Source of the DNA: Ferrimonas kyonanensis DSM 18153
GTDB taxonomy: Bacteria > Pseudomonadota > Gammaproteobacteria > Enterobacterales > Shewanellaceae
Assembly: GCF_000425405.1 (NCBI RefSeq)
Contig: NZ_AUDJ01000027.1
Coordinates: 27,019 to 91,018 of the forward strand
Reading direction: 5' to 3'
DNA length: 64,000 nucleotides
Shown here: in pieces, positions 17,184 to 26,120 of the stretch
How the letters are laid out: each line of letters begins with the position of its first letter
Numbering within the stretch: position 1 is the stretch's first letter
Made by a program: the position numbers and the translations under genes
Notes under the pieces: model-generated
What the model saw: only the letters and a program-made list of their open reading frames with translations
Told to the model about the DNA's origin: nothing
Database searches by the model: none

Positions 17184-19112
17184 ATGCCTGTAATTACCCT
17201 GCCTGACGGTAGTCAACGTCAATTCGACAACCCTGTTTCTGTCATGGATGTGGCCCTGGACATTGGTCCTGGCCTGGCGAAAGCCTGTGTGGCCGGTCGC
17301 ATCAATGGCGAGCGTGTCGATGCCTGTGAAGTGATGACCGAAGACAGCGAGCTGTCCATCATCACCGCCAAGGATGAAGATGGTCTGGAAATCATTCGTC
17401 ACTCCTGTGCTCACCTGCTGGGTCACGCCATTAAGCAGATGTGGCCCGAAGCCAAGATGGCCATCGGTCCGACCATCGACAATGGCTTTTACTACGACAT
17501 CGATCTGGAGCAGAAGTTGACCCAGGAAGATCTGGATGCGCTGGAAAAGCGGATGCAGACTCTGGCCAAGACCAACTACGACGTCATTAAGAAGAAAGTC
17601 AGCTGGCAGGAAGCGCGCGATACCTTTGAAGCGCGCGGCGAGACCTACAAAATCGAGATTCTCGATGAAAACGTCAGCCGCGATGACAAGCCAGGGCTCT
17701 ACCATCACGAAGAGTACATCGACATGTGCCGCGGCCCTCACGTGCCGAACATGAAGCACTGTCACCACTTTAAGCTGATGAACGTTGCCGGTGCCTACTG
17801 GCGCGGTAACTCCGACAACAAGATGCTGCAACGCATCTACGGTACCGCCTGGGCCGATAAGAAGCAGCTTAAAGCGCACCTGAACCGCCTGGAAGAAGCC
17901 GCCAAGCGCGACCACCGTAAAATCGGTAAGGCGCTGGATCTGTTCCACTGGCAGGAAGAAGCGCCGGGCATGGTGTTCTGGCACAACGATGGCTGGAACG
18001 TCTACCTGGAACTGGAAAAGTTTGTCCGTAGCAAACTGTCCGAGTTCACCTATCAGGAGGTCAAAGGCCCGCTGATGATGGACCGGGTGCTGTGGGAGAA
18101 GTCCGGCCACTGGGACAAGTACGCCGACAACATGTTCACCACCGAGTCTGAGAAGCGCGAATACGCCATCAAACCGATGAACTGCCCCGGTCACGTGCAG
18201 ATCTTCAACCAGGGTCTGAAATCCTATCGCGACCTGCCGCTGCGAATGGCCGAATTTGGTTGCTGCCACCGCAACGAGCCATCTGGCGCGCTGCACGGCC
18301 TGATGCGGGTTCGTGGATTTACCCAGGATGACGCTCACATCTTCTGTACCGAAGAACAGGTGCAAGCTGAGGTGACCGATTGCATCCGCATGGTGTACGA
18401 CACCTACGAAACCTTTGGTTTTGCCAGCATCGCCGTTAAGCTGTCGACCCGCCCGGAACAGCGGGTAGGAACCGACGAGATGTGGGATCGGGCCGAACAA
18501 GGCCTGATGGATGCTCTGAAAGCCAATGACATCGCCTACGAGCTGCAGCCAGGCGAAGGGGCGTTCTATGGTCCAAAGATTGAATTTACTTTGCACGATT
18601 GTCTGGATAGAGCTTGGCAGTGCGGCACCATTCAGTTAGACTTCGCTCTTCCTGAGCGTTTGGGTGCCAGCTACGTTGCTGAAGATAACAGCCGTAAAAC
18701 GCCGGTGATGATTCACCGCGCCATTCTGGGCTCTCTGGAACGTTTTATCGGAATTTTGATTGAAGAGTACGCCGGTCGATTCCCGACTTGGCTGGCTCCG
18801 ACACAGGCCGTCGTCATGAACATTACTGACAAACAATCAGAATATGTTCAAAAAGTCGCAGAAGCTCTCAAAAATGCTGGAATTAGAGTGAAAGCGGACT
18901 TGAGAAACGAGAAGATTGGCTTTAAAATTCGCGAACATACTTTAAAGCGCACGCCTTATTTATTGGTCGTTGGTGACAAAGAAGTCGAAAACGGCGAAGT
19001 GGCAGTGCGTACACGCGATGGCGCTGACTTGGGTAAATTTAAAGTCGAAGACTTGATTGCCCGCATCACAGATGAAGTCAGTGACCGTAGTCTGCAATTG
19101 CTGGAGGAATAA
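17184..19112 (+). CDS. thrS: threonine--tRNA ligase
   Basis: The 642-residue protein has the exact E. coli length. A TGS domain (1-62, [17 protein letters not shown]) comes first, then the editing domain and the class II core with [19 protein letters not shown] and [11 protein letters not shown]. An anticodon-binding domain (from about 535) ends the protein. It charges tRNA-Thr using ATP. The ATG at 17184 follows GGAGAG; the frame opens earlier at 17157 but that start lacks conservation. From about 18580 the gene becomes more AT-rich and uses AGA arginine codons, unlike its 5' two thirds. infC follows after 3 bases. Confidence 0.97.
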   Translation: MPVITLPDGSQRQFDNPVSVMDVALDIGPGLAKACVAGRINGERVDACEVMTEDSELSIITAKDEDGLEIIRHSCAHLLGHAIKQMWPEAKMAIGPTIDNGFYYDIDLEQKLTQEDLDALEKRMQTLAKTNYDVIKKKVSWQEARDTFEARGETYKIEILDENVSRDDKPGLYHHEEYIDMCRGPHVPNMKHCHHFKLMNVAGAYWRGNSDNKMLQRIYGTAWADKKQLKAHLNRLEEAAKRDHRKIGKALDLFHWQEEAPGMVFWHNDGWNVYLELEKFVRSKLSEFTYQEVKGPLMMDRVLWEKSGHWDKYADNMFTTESEKREYAIKPMNCPGHVQIFNQGLKSYRDLPLRMAEFGCCHRNEPSGALHGLMRVRGFTQDDAHIFCTEEQVQAEVTDCIRMVYDTYETFGFASIAVKLSTRPEQRVGTDEMWDRAEQGLMDALKANDIAYELQPGEGAFYGPKIEFTLHDCLDRAWQCGTIQLDFALPERLGASYVAEDNSRKTPVMIHRAILGSLERFIGILIEEYAGRFPTWLAPTQAVVMNITDKQSEYVQKVAEALKNAGIRVKADLRNEKIGFKIREHTLKRTPYLLVVGDKEVENGEVAVRTRDGADLGKFKVEDLIARITDEVSDRSLQLLEE

Positions 19113-19115
19113 GCT

Positions 19116-19658
19116 ATAAAAGGCGGAAAGAAGCAAGGTCCGGCCAAGGACCAAACTCGAATCAATGGTGAAATTCGCGCTCGTGAAGTTCGTCTGATTG
19201 GTGTTGATGGTGAGCAAGCAGGTATCGTTTCAGGTCGTGAGGCCGCGGAACTTGCTCAAGAAGCCGGTTTGGATCTGGTAGAGATCAGTCCAAATGCGGA
19301 GCCACCGGTTTGCCGGATTATGGACTACGGTAAGTTCCTTTACGAACAGGCTAAAAACCAAAAGGAACAGCGTAAAAAGACCAAGCGGATTCAGGTTAAG
19401 GAAGTTAAATTCCGTCCTGGAACCGATGATGGCGATTATCAGGTAAAACTACGCAACCTGACTCGCTTCTTGGAAGATGGAGACAAAGCGAAAGTTACGC
19501 TGCGTTTCCGTGGTCGCGAAATGGCCCACCAGGATCTCGGCATCAAACTGTTGAACCGTATTAAAGACGATTTGGCAGAGATTGCAGTGGTCGAGGCTTT
19601 CCCTAAAGTGGAAGGTCGCCAAGCGGTGATGGTCCTCGCACCAAAGAAGAAACAGTAA
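19116..19658 (+). CDS. infC: translation initiation factor IF-3, AUA start codon
   Basis: Homology to IF-3 extends upstream of the first ATG/GTG/TTG to an ATA at 19116, giving the conserved N-terminus (fMet)[20 protein letters not shown] and 180 residues, the exact E. coli length. A GGAGG inside the end of thrS lies 10 bases upstream. E. coli uses AUU at the same place; such rare starts let IF-3 repress its own translation. IF-3 binds the 30S subunit and checks initiator tRNA and start codons. A start at the first conventional codon (about 19269) would delete the N-terminal domain. Confidence 0.93.
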   Translation: MKGGKKQGPAKDQTRINGEIRAREVRLIGVDGEQAGIVSGREAAELAQEAGLDLVEISPNAEPPVCRIMDYGKFLYEQAKNQKEQRKKTKRIQVKEVKFRPGTDDGDYQVKLRNLTRFLEDGDKAKVTLRFRGREMAHQDLGIKLLNRIKDDLAEIAVVEAFPKVEGRQAVMVLAPKKKQ

Positions 19659-19673
19659 GGCTTCCAAGTAATT

Positions 19674-19704
19674 AAATCAGCTCGGTCGCTGACCGGGCTG
19701 ATTT
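19674..19704 (+). terminator. strong hairpin between infC and rpmI (terminator or attenuator)
   Basis: A 14-bp stem (19674-19687 with 19691-19704, one G-T pair) has a GCT loop and is followed by TT and G, then a T-rich stretch before rpmI. It looks like an intrinsic terminator inside the operon. It may separate infC from rpmI-rplT or form part of the L20 control region known from E. coli. Confidence 0.65.
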
Positions 19705-19751
19705 TGTTCGCCTTGCAGTTCTATTTTTTTATTAACAATGCGGAGTTTCAA

Positions 19752-19949
19752 ATGCCTAAGCTGAAATCCAATAAGGGTGCCGCTAAGCGTTTTAAGAAAA
19801 CTGCCTCCGGCGGTTTCAAGCGCAAGCAGTCACACCTGCGTCACATCCTGACCAAGAAGTCTACTAAGCGTAAGCGTCATTTGCGCTCCAAACAGATGGT
19901 TGCTAAGTCTGACGTTGCTCAGATCAAAACCATGCTGCCGTACGCTTAA
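19752..19949 (+). CDS. rpmI: 50S ribosomal protein L35
   Basis: The 65-residue basic protein begins [17 protein letters not shown] and ends KTMLPYA, as in L35. The start at 19752 is set by this conserved N-terminus; the frame opens earlier at 19704. rplT follows after 20 bases. The gap to infC holds a strong hairpin. Confidence 0.97.
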   Translation: MPKLKSNKGAAKRFKKTASGGFKRKQSHLRHILTKKSTKRKRHLRSKQMVAKSDVAQIKTMLPYA

Positions 19950-19966
19950 TTGGGAAGGAGAGTTAA

Positions 19967-20329
<363 letters not shown>

Positions 20330-20348
20330 GCACTGCTTACCTGTCAGG

Positions 20349-20374
20349 AAAAAGGGACCCTAGGGTCCCTTTTT
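20349..20374 (+). terminator. rplT operon terminator
   Basis: AAAAAGGGACC (20349-20359) pairs with GGTCCCTTTTT (20364-20374) around CTAG, followed by more Ts, 20 bases after rplT. Confidence 0.92.
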
Positions 20375-20409
20375 TATTGGCGGCAGAAAATCGTCATAAG
20401 CCGCCAAAT

Positions 20410-20437
20410 AAAAAGGCCAGCATAAGCTGGCCTTTTT
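20410..20437. terminator. terminator for the Lys/Ala-rich protein gene
   Basis: AAAAAGGCCAGC (20410-20421) pairs with GCTGGCCTTTTT around ATAA. It lies 19 bases after the minus-strand stop at 20456 and can also act as a second stop for the rplT transcript. Confidence 0.85.
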
Positions 20438-20455
20438 ATTTACCAAATCGCTATT

Positions 20456-20815
20456 TTAGCGTTGGCCGCGGGGCAGGGCATTGCCCTTATTTGAAGCCAG
20501 CTTTTGTGCCCAAAGTTGCTTGGGAGACAAACCGCCGTTGCCACTTTTAACCGCTTGGGGTTTGGCTTTTGGTGCGGCTTTCTTGGCCACAGTCTTCTTG
20601 GCTGGCGCTTTCTCTGCAGGCGCTGCTACTTCAGCTTCTGCTGCGCCGGAGCTCAGTTCCTGAGCCAGATCAGCCAGGTCGCCCAGTCGCAGTGACTTGC
20701 CACCATCAACTTTGAACCAGCTGCCTTTCTGCTCGATGGTAGCGGCTTTGCCATGTTTCTTAAGGTACGCATCGTTAAATTGCTGCAGTACCTCTTCCTT
20801 GTTTAATTTGGACAT
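20456..20815 (-). CDS. hypothetical protein with histone H1-like Lys/Ala-rich linker
   Basis: A 119-residue basic protein. Residues 1-55 look folded (KEEVLQQFNDAYLKKHGKA and WFKVDGGKSLRLGDL). Residues 56-90 are a low-complexity run of Ala, Lys and Pro (APAEKAPAKKTVAKKAAPK) like histone H1 or AlgR3-type tails. A short conserved-looking tail follows (LSPKQLWAQKLASNKGN). The composition suggests nucleic acid binding, which is inference. I recognise no named family. The gene is monocistronic with its own terminator. Confidence 0.8.
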   Translation of the reverse strand: MSKLNKEEVLQQFNDAYLKKHGKAATIEQKGSWFKVDGGKSLRLGDLADLAQELSSGAAEAEVAAPAEKAPAKKTVAKKAAPKAKPQAVKSGNGGLSPKQLWAQKLASNKGNALPRGQR

Positions 20816-21112
20816 GTGTTATTAAACCTTTGTCATTAAGCCGACTCGGGCCGGTATTAAAGCTAGTCTTTATACCGATTCTGCAGCTATTTGTCTAATT
20901 TTTGCAGTAAAAACGCATCAAAACTGAGAGCGAAACGGGTTATTACCTAAGTTGGTTAAAAGAGCGGCTGATGCCTTTAAAACTAAAGGAACGAGCTCAA
21001 TTTCACTTATTCTGCAACCGGGCTCAATTCTAATTCCGCAGCGCCTAAACAGTGGCAATCCCTTTCAGTCCGGTTACACTGTATGCCTGCCGTACACTCA
21101 ACGAGAGATCCC

Positions 21113-21868
21113 ATGAAACGCACTCAACTGCTGGCCCACCTGGAAGGCTTACTCCAACCCTGGAACGTGAAAGATTACGCCCCCAACGGCCTGCAGGTCG
21201 AAGGGCGCGAGGAGATTCAGCACATCGTGACGGCGGTGACCGCCAGTCAGTCGGTCATCGACCGGGCGGTGGCGCTAAACGCCGACATGGTACTGGTGCA
21301 CCATGGTTATTTCTGGAAGGGGGAGGCACCGGAGATCACCGGCATGAAACACAAGCGCCTGCGGGCACTGTTGGTGAACGACATCAACCTGGTGGGCTAC
21401 CACTTGCCATTGGATATTCACCCGACCCTGGGTAATAACGCCCAGTTGGCTAAAGCCCTGGGCCTGACCATCACCGGCCCCATGGAAGCGGGTAATGAGC
21501 ACTCGGTTGCGGTCTGTGCTCGATTGGACCCGCCCGTCAGTGGCCAAGAGTTGGCCAAGCGCATCGAAACCGTTCTGGGGCGAGCGCCGTTGCACATCAA
21601 GGGCCACGATCGGCTCATCAGCAGCCTGGGTATTTGCAGCGGCGGTGCTCAGGATTACATCGACCTGGCCGCGGCTCGTGGCCTGGATGGGTACCTGTCC
21701 GGAGAGGTCTCTGAGCGCACCTATTACAGCGCTACCGAGCAAGGCATCGATTACTTTGCTGCCGGGCACCATGCGACCGAGCGAGGCGGCATTCAGGCAC
21801 TGGGCAGCCACCTGGCGAACGAGTTTAATCTTCAGATCAGCTTTGTGGACACCGATAATCCGGTCTAA
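21113..21868 (+). CDS. Nif3-like dinuclear metal centre protein (YbgI family)
   Basis: The 251-residue protein has the NIF3 family metal ligands: VHHGYFWKGE, YHLPLDIHPTLGNN and the C-terminal HHATERGG. YbgI forms a hexameric toroid with two metals per subunit; annotation as GTP cyclohydrolase 1 type 2 is based on one relative only and its role is unsettled. The start at 21113 (MKRTQLL) follows GAGAG; an earlier in-frame ATG at 21083 lacks a ribosome binding site. It is convergent with ttcA. Confidence 0.9.
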   Translation: MKRTQLLAHLEGLLQPWNVKDYAPNGLQVEGREEIQHIVTAVTASQSVIDRAVALNADMVLVHHGYFWKGEAPEITGMKHKRLRALLVNDINLVGYHLPLDIHPTLGNNAQLAKALGLTITGPMEAGNEHSVAVCARLDPPVSGQELAKRIETVLGRAPLHIKGHDRLISSLGICSGGAQDYIDLAAARGLDGYLSGEVSERTYYSATEQGIDYFAAGHHATERGGIQALGSHLANEFNLQISFVDTDNPV

Positions 21869-21887
21869 CGGCACCAGCAGCACATTA

Positions 21888-21912
21888 AAAAAGGGCGCCT
21901 TGAGGCGCCCTT
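21888..21912. terminator. terminator between nif3-like gene and ttcA
   Basis: AAGGGCGCC (21891-21899) pairs perfectly with GGCGCCCTT (21904-21912) around a TTGA loop. The A-run at 21887-21892 gives a T-tail on the minus strand, so it mainly ends ttcA, 20 bases away. Confidence 0.85.
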
Positions 21913-21931
21913 AGTGTGTTCTCGGCCGTGA

Positions 21932-22858
21932 TCATGGCTGATACAGGTTGACCACATCGATGCGGCTGGCTTCATCGAGATCGATGTGGCCGCTGTTGGC
22001 ACTGTCAAAGAAATCGAACGCCGGCAGATCCGCTTCGGCCACTTCACCGCTGGGCTTGGCGTTCGGATCGGCGCTCAGACTTTGAAAATCAAAGAGCTGC
22101 CGGTCGACCAGTTGCGACGGGGCCACGTTCTGCATGGCGGTAAAGATGGTCTCAATCCGGCCGGGGAATTGTTTGTCCCACAGATTGAGCATCTCTTTAA
22201 CCTGCTTGCGCTTGAGGTTCTCCTGAGAGCCGCACAGGTTACAGGGAATGATCGGAAACGCTTTCATGCTGGCGTATTCGGCGATGTCCTTCTCTCGAGC
22301 GTAAGCCAGTGGCCGAATCACCACGTTGGCGCCATCGTCGGAGCGCAGTTTTGGCGGCATCGACTTGAGCTTACCGCCAAAGAACATATTCAGGAACAGG
22401 GTTTCCACCATGTCATCACGGTGGTGACCCAGGGCAATCTTAGTGGCCCCAATACGTTGCGCAAACCCATACAGGGTGCCGCGGCGCAGGCGAGAGCACA
22501 GGGAGCAGGTGGTTTTACCTTCCGGAATCTTATCTTTAACGATGGAATAGGTGTCCTTCTCCAGGATATGGTAAGCCACACCCAGGCTATCGAGGTAAGC
22601 AGGAAGGATCTCTTCGGGGAACCCTGGTTGCTTTTGATCCAGGTTGACCGCCACCAGTTTAAAATCCACTGGCGCTCGGTGCTGCAGATTCAACAGAATG
22701 TCCAGCATGGTGTAACTGTCCTTGCCTCCGGACAGACATACCATGACGACATCGCCGTCTTCGATCATCTTGTAATCTTCAATTGCAGAGCCCACTTCGC
22801 GTCGCAGACGCTTCTGCAATTTATTCAGACGGGTTTTCTGTTTCTGACTCAGTTCCAC
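21932..22858 (-). CDS. ttcA: tRNA 2-thiocytidine biosynthesis protein TtcA
   Basis: The 308-residue protein has the PP-loop SGGKDS at 43-48 and two CxxC pairs, C118/C121 and C206/C209, expected to hold an iron-sulfur cluster. TtcA adenylates C32 of certain tRNAs and replaces its oxygen with sulfur. Length and motifs match E. coli TtcA. Its position near uspE and fnr is the usual gammaproteobacterial order. Confidence 0.95.
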   Translation of the reverse strand: MELSQKQKTRLNKLQKRLRREVGSAIEDYKMIEDGDVVMVCLSGGKDSYTMLDILLNLQHRAPVDFKLVAVNLDQKQPGFPEEILPAYLDSLGVAYHILEKDTYSIVKDKIPEGKTTCSLCSRLRRGTLYGFAQRIGATKIALGHHRDDMVETLFLNMFFGGKLKSMPPKLRSDDGANVVIRPLAYAREKDIAEYASMKAFPIIPCNLCGSQENLKRKQVKEMLNLWDKQFPGRIETIFTAMQNVAPSQLVDRQLFDFQSLSADPNAKPSGEVAEADLPAFDFFDSANSGHIDLDEASRIDVVNLYQP

Positions 22859-22931
22859 TCAATACCTCGAAATGCCACAAATGGGGCTGGCATTATTCCA
22901 GCATCGGTAAACCTGGTAAAGAGGCGAGCAC

Positions 22932-22955
22932 AAAAAAACGCGGCCTAAGCCGCGT
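22932..22955 (-). terminator. terminator after the first uspE
   Basis: ACGCGGC (22938-22944) pairs with GCCGCGT (22949-22955) around CTAA. Seven As at 22932-22938 give a T-tail on the minus strand, 50 bases after the uspE stop. Confidence 0.82.
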
Positions 22956-23004
22956 CATTACCGGGTTTGAACGGATTACCCCTCTGTCGAGGTCAACACC
23001 CGCC

Positions 23005-23931
23005 TCAGTCGGCCAGGGGGCAAACAAAATTGGCCGGTTTAAAGGCCACCAGATCGCACTCCAGGCTGTCAATGACGTGTTCGGCGGTATTGCCGATCAA
23101 CGCGGCAGACAATCCGCTTCGACCCACGGTGCCCAGCATCACCAGTTCGGCATTCAGCTCTCGAGCCAGGTCGGGAATCACATCTTCCGGCAGCCCCTCG
23201 AGCACATGGCAGTGGCTGTCATCGATGTCGTACTTGGCTGCCAGCTCAGCAATCCGGGCCTGATGGTGCTGTTTGATGGACTGGTTGTAAGCGTGGGCAT
23301 CGAAGTCGGGCAGCTCGATGGCAATGTTCACCGGCGTCCCCGGATAACCGTTGACCAGGTGCACCTGAGCATCGATGATGCCGGCCAGGGTGACCGCCTT
23401 ACTGACGATGCGCTCATTGAGCTCCTTGTGGTCTTCATCATCGGCGGCCACATTGACGGCGGCCAGGATGTTGCCCTTCGCCGGCCAGTCGTTTTCTTTG
23501 ACCAACAATACCGGCACCGGTGCCTTGCGCAACAGATGCCAGTCGGTGGGCGTGAAGATCACCGATTTCAGTTTATCGTGGGCGTGGGTGCTCTTGATGA
23601 TGTAGGCAACGTCGTTGTTGAGGACGTGGTTGATGATGCTTTCAAACGGCCGGTTATGCCAGACCACTTCAAAGTCCACATCAATCCCCTCGGCTTTGAG
23701 AGGCTCTGCCAACTGTTCCAGCCATTTTTGCCGCTGCAACACGACGCCGTTACGCATCGCATCCCGCTCTTCCTGGGACAACATGGAGGTCATCTCATAA
23801 GAGAAGTCAAAAATACTGAGAAACAGGGTCAAACGGGTACCGGCGCAGCGCGCCAGATGTGCGGCTCGGGCCAGGGCCGGCTGCTCATCGCGGCTGGGGT
23901 CGATTACCACAAGAAGTTTGTCGCTGCTCAT
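23005..23931 (-). CDS. uspE: universal stress protein UspE, copy 1
   Basis: The 308-residue protein has two tandem UspA domains. The first begins KLLVVIDPSRDEQPALARAAHLA; the second ends with the nucleotide-binding-like GTVGRSGLSAALIGNTAEHVI. UspE proteins protect stressed or stationary cells, and in E. coli the gene lies beside fnr. A paralogue of almost equal length lies upstream at 24234-25157. An 8-of-10 FNR-like site lies 60 bases upstream of the ATG, suggesting low-oxygen induction. Confidence 0.92.
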   Translation of the reverse strand: MSSDKLLVVIDPSRDEQPALARAAHLARCAGTRLTLFLSIFDFSYEMTSMLSQEERDAMRNGVVLQRQKWLEQLAEPLKAEGIDVDFEVVWHNRPFESIINHVLNNDVAYIIKSTHAHDKLKSVIFTPTDWHLLRKAPVPVLLVKENDWPAKGNILAAVNVAADDEDHKELNERIVSKAVTLAGIIDAQVHLVNGYPGTPVNIAIELPDFDAHAYNQSIKQHHQARIAELAAKYDIDDSHCHVLEGLPEDVIPDLARELNAELVMLGTVGRSGLSAALIGNTAEHVIDSLECDLVAFKPANFVCPLAD

Positions 23932-24233
23932 AATACTCTCCTAACTGAACTCCCTCACCGTCATCGTGGCACGGGGGTGAGGAACATTCCTTTGTTTAGA
24001 TCAAAAATAGCGCCGTTGCGGTCCTGTGCAGCGGCGAACCCTTGATGGGTGCCTGCCACGGGCAGACGCCGAAAATCCGTTTCACTGAAGGGAGACGCCT
24101 TTCAGCTGAACTGGGGTGGTCAATAATTAGAGTACCACTTGTAGCTGAAATTCAAAGAGTTATTAAGTCAGCTATCCAAGAAGGCGGCCTGGTCGTCGGC
24201 CGCCGTCTAGGATGGCCCGGTTTCACATGTCGG
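23932..24233. other. intergenic region between the two uspE copies
   Basis: About 300 bases without a credible gene. It holds the FNR-like site of uspE copy 1 and, near 24182-24206, a GGCGGCC/GGCCGCC inverted repeat without a T-run that could weakly end copy 2. I see nothing else. Confidence 0.5.
23991..24004. promoter_or_regulatory. FNR-like site upstream of uspE copy 1
   Basis: TTTGTTTAGATCAA matches TTGAT-N4-ATCAA at 8 of 10 positions, with a perfect right half. It is 60 bases upstream of the uspE ATG, and the fnr gene is nearby. Confidence 0.45.
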
Positions 24234-25157
24234 TCAGGCCAGTGGCGACCGGAACTGATCCGGCTTTAACGCCAGCAGGTCGCACTGCAGGTTGTCGATG
24301 ACCTGTTCGGCGGTGGTGCCAAGCAGCGTGGCAGTGATTCCCTGTTCACCGATGGTCCCAATCACCACCAATTCCGCATCCAGCAGTTTTGCCTGGCCAG
24401 AGATCACATCCTCCGGCAGTCCCTCCTTAACGTGGCAGCATTCCGGGCTGATGTCGAACTTGGCTCCCAGGGCTTCTACGTGCTCCTGATGGTGCTGATG
24501 CACCGACTTATTGAAGCGGGAGGAGTCCAGCGAGGGCTGTTCGATAAACATGTTCTCCGGTAAGCCAGGGTAACCGTTGACTAGGTGCACCACGCCATCG
24601 ATAAGCGCGGCCAGATTTTTAGCGGTATTGACGATGCGGGTATTGAGCTCCTGATGCAGCGGGTCTTGTGAGTCCACATCCACCGCCGCGATGATCACCC
24701 CCTTGGGTGGCCAGTCGTGATCTTTCACCAGCAATACCGGTACCGGCGCTTTGCGAATCAGGTGCCAGTCGGTGGGCGTGAAGATCACCGACTTGAGGGT
24801 GTCGTGAGCCTGGGTACTCTTGACGATGTAGGAAACGTCATGGTCGAGCACATGGCGAATAATGCTCTCAAATACCCGTACGTTCCAGTCGATCTCATAG
24901 TCAACGATCAGCCCCTCTTGCTGCAGCGGCGCCACCAGCCGTTTCAGGTGGCCTTCGTGCTTCTCCAATAGCGCCGCCCGCAACAACTCTCGCTCCTCTT
25001 CGGACAGCAACGCCCGCTTTTCGTAGGAGAAGTTAAATATGGTCAGAAACAGCGTCATCGGCGCGCCGGTCTTTCGCGCCAGGTGGGCGGCGCGGTCCAC
25101 GGCAGGTTGTTGTTCTCGAGAGGGGTCGATAACGACCAGAAGTCGCTCACTGCTCAT
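24234..25157 (-). CDS. uspE: universal stress protein UspE, copy 2
   Basis: A 307-residue tandem-UspA protein, clearly paralogous to the gene at 23005: it shares MSSxxLLVVIDPSR, IKSTxAHDxLKSVIFTPTDWHL and the closing GTxGxxGxxAxLxGxTAExVIDxL. The ATG at 25157 follows GGAGGAAAA; the frame opens earlier at 25196 but the conserved MSS start fixes the site. It differs most from copy 1 in the C-terminal half. A 16-bp perfect palindrome resembling an FNR site lies 56 bases upstream. Confidence 0.9.
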   Translation of the reverse strand: MSSERLLVVIDPSREQQPAVDRAAHLARKTGAPMTLFLTIFNFSYEKRALLSEEERELLRAALLEKHEGHLKRLVAPLQQEGLIVDYEIDWNVRVFESIIRHVLDHDVSYIVKSTQAHDTLKSVIFTPTDWHLIRKAPVPVLLVKDHDWPPKGVIIAAVDVDSQDPLHQELNTRIVNTAKNLAALIDGVVHLVNGYPGLPENMFIEQPSLDSSRFNKSVHQHHQEHVEALGAKFDISPECCHVKEGLPEDVISGQAKLLDAELVVIGTIGEQGITATLLGTTAEQVIDNLQCDLLALKPDQFRSPLA

Positions 25158-25212
25158 AGCGTTTTCCTCCGGACAGGCCCGGGGCACTGCCGCCAAATGG
25201 GAATAATCACCC

Positions 25213-25228
25213 TTTGTTCTAGAACAAA
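25213..25228. promoter_or_regulatory. 16-bp perfect palindrome, FNR-like, upstream of uspE copy 2
   Basis: TTTGTTCTAGAACAAA is a perfect palindrome. Its core TTGTT-CTAG-AACAA differs from the FNR consensus by one symmetric base in each half (8 of 10). It is 56 bases from the start codon, between uspE copy 2 and fnr. Confidence 0.5.
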
Positions 25229-25279
25229 ATTGACGCTTTCGCTAATGGGAATGCAGCAGGAGGGGAGGGCGAATGACAA

Positions 25280-25299
25280 CGCCCACCGAAAGGTGGGCG
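25280..25299 (-). terminator. fnr 3' hairpin
   Basis: CGCCCACC (25280-25287) pairs with GGTGGGCG (25292-25299) around a GAAA loop, 14 bases after the fnr stop. There is no clear T-run, so it is a weak terminator or mRNA end. Confidence 0.5.
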
Positions 25300-25312
25300 C
25301 TTAAACAGGAGC

Positions 25313-26071
25313 TTAGCGGGCGATTCTGGCATTGCCTGCCAGATCAGAGAGTCGCTCGAGATCGACAATGGTGATGTACTTGCCCTTCACTTCAATCAAC
25401 CCTGACTTTTGGAACCGTCCCAACAGCCGACTGATGGTCTCTACGGTCAAGCCGAGGTAGTTGCCGATGTCGCCACGGGTCATGGTCAGGCGGAACTCTC
25501 GGCTGGAGAAACCGCGATTGCCGAAGCGTTTGGCTAGGTTGCTGATGAAGGCCGCCAATCGCTCTTCGGCGTTCTTCTTGGACAGCAACAGAATCATCTC
25601 CTGGTCACCCATGATCTCATTGCTCATCAGGCGCATGATCTGCTGTCGCAGCCTGGGCATAACGCCGCTGAGTTGATCCAGAGTCTCATAGGGGATCTCA
25701 CAGACCATGGCGGTTTCCAGTGCCTGGGCGAAACTCTGATGTTGTTCCGAATGGATGCCATCAAATCCGATAACATCGCCAGCCAGATGAAAGCCGGTGA
25801 TCTGCTCGTCGCCGTTTTCGGTGATGGTATAGGATTTGATTGTGCCGGAGCGAATGGCGAACAAACTTTTCAGTGGTTCACCGGATTGAATGAGGATTTC
25901 ACCTTTTTGTATCGGCTTTTTCCGCTCAATAATGGCGTCGAGTTTATCCAACTCATTGGCATTAAGAGTGAAAGGAATGCAGAGTTCCGACATGCTGCAA
26001 TCATGACAGTGGATGGCACATCCACCGAACGCCGTCCGTTTTGCTCGATTGTTATCCAAGGTTCTGTACAC
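25313..26071 (-). CDS. fnr: FNR-type anaerobic transcription regulator (EtrA)
   Basis: The 252-residue protein closely follows E. coli FNR. The N-terminal cluster ligands are C22, C25 and C31 (with C18 as the extra cysteine) in [16 protein letters not shown], with the internal cysteine near 124 (AMVCEIP). A CRP-type effector fold and the recognition helix [14 protein letters not shown] follow. FNR holds a 4Fe-4S cluster that oxygen destroys, and binds TTGAT-N4-ATCAA. The start is GTG, with AGGAAG upstream. Matching boxes lie upstream of ccoN and hsp20 in this window. Called etrA in Shewanella. Confidence 0.96.
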   Translation of the reverse strand: MYRTLDNNRAKRTAFGGCAIHCHDCSMSELCIPFTLNANELDKLDAIIERKKPIQKGEILIQSGEPLKSLFAIRSGTIKSYTITENGDEQITGFHLAGDVIGFDGIHSEQHQSFAQALETAMVCEIPYETLDQLSGVMPRLRQQIMRLMSNEIMGDQEMILLLSKKNAEERLAAFISNLAKRFGNRGFSSREFRLTMTRGDIGNYLGLTVETISRLLGRFQKSGLIEVKGKYITIVDLERLSDLAGNARIAR

Positions 26072-26120
26072 CTGATTGGCTTCTTCCTAGGGTATGGTAA
26101 ACCAACTCAGGCCTTTTTAG

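Noticed and set aside
17139..18596. 485-codon open frame antisense to thrS
   Set aside because: It lies entirely opposite a highly conserved gene and arises from its codon bias; no ribosome binding site or known domain.
22783..24045. 420-codon plus-strand frame across ttcA and uspE
   Set aside because: It is antisense to two well-identified genes and has no recognisable domain.
24042..24269. 75-codon frame between the uspE copies
   Set aside because: No ribosome binding site, atypical composition and it overlaps the end of uspE copy 2.
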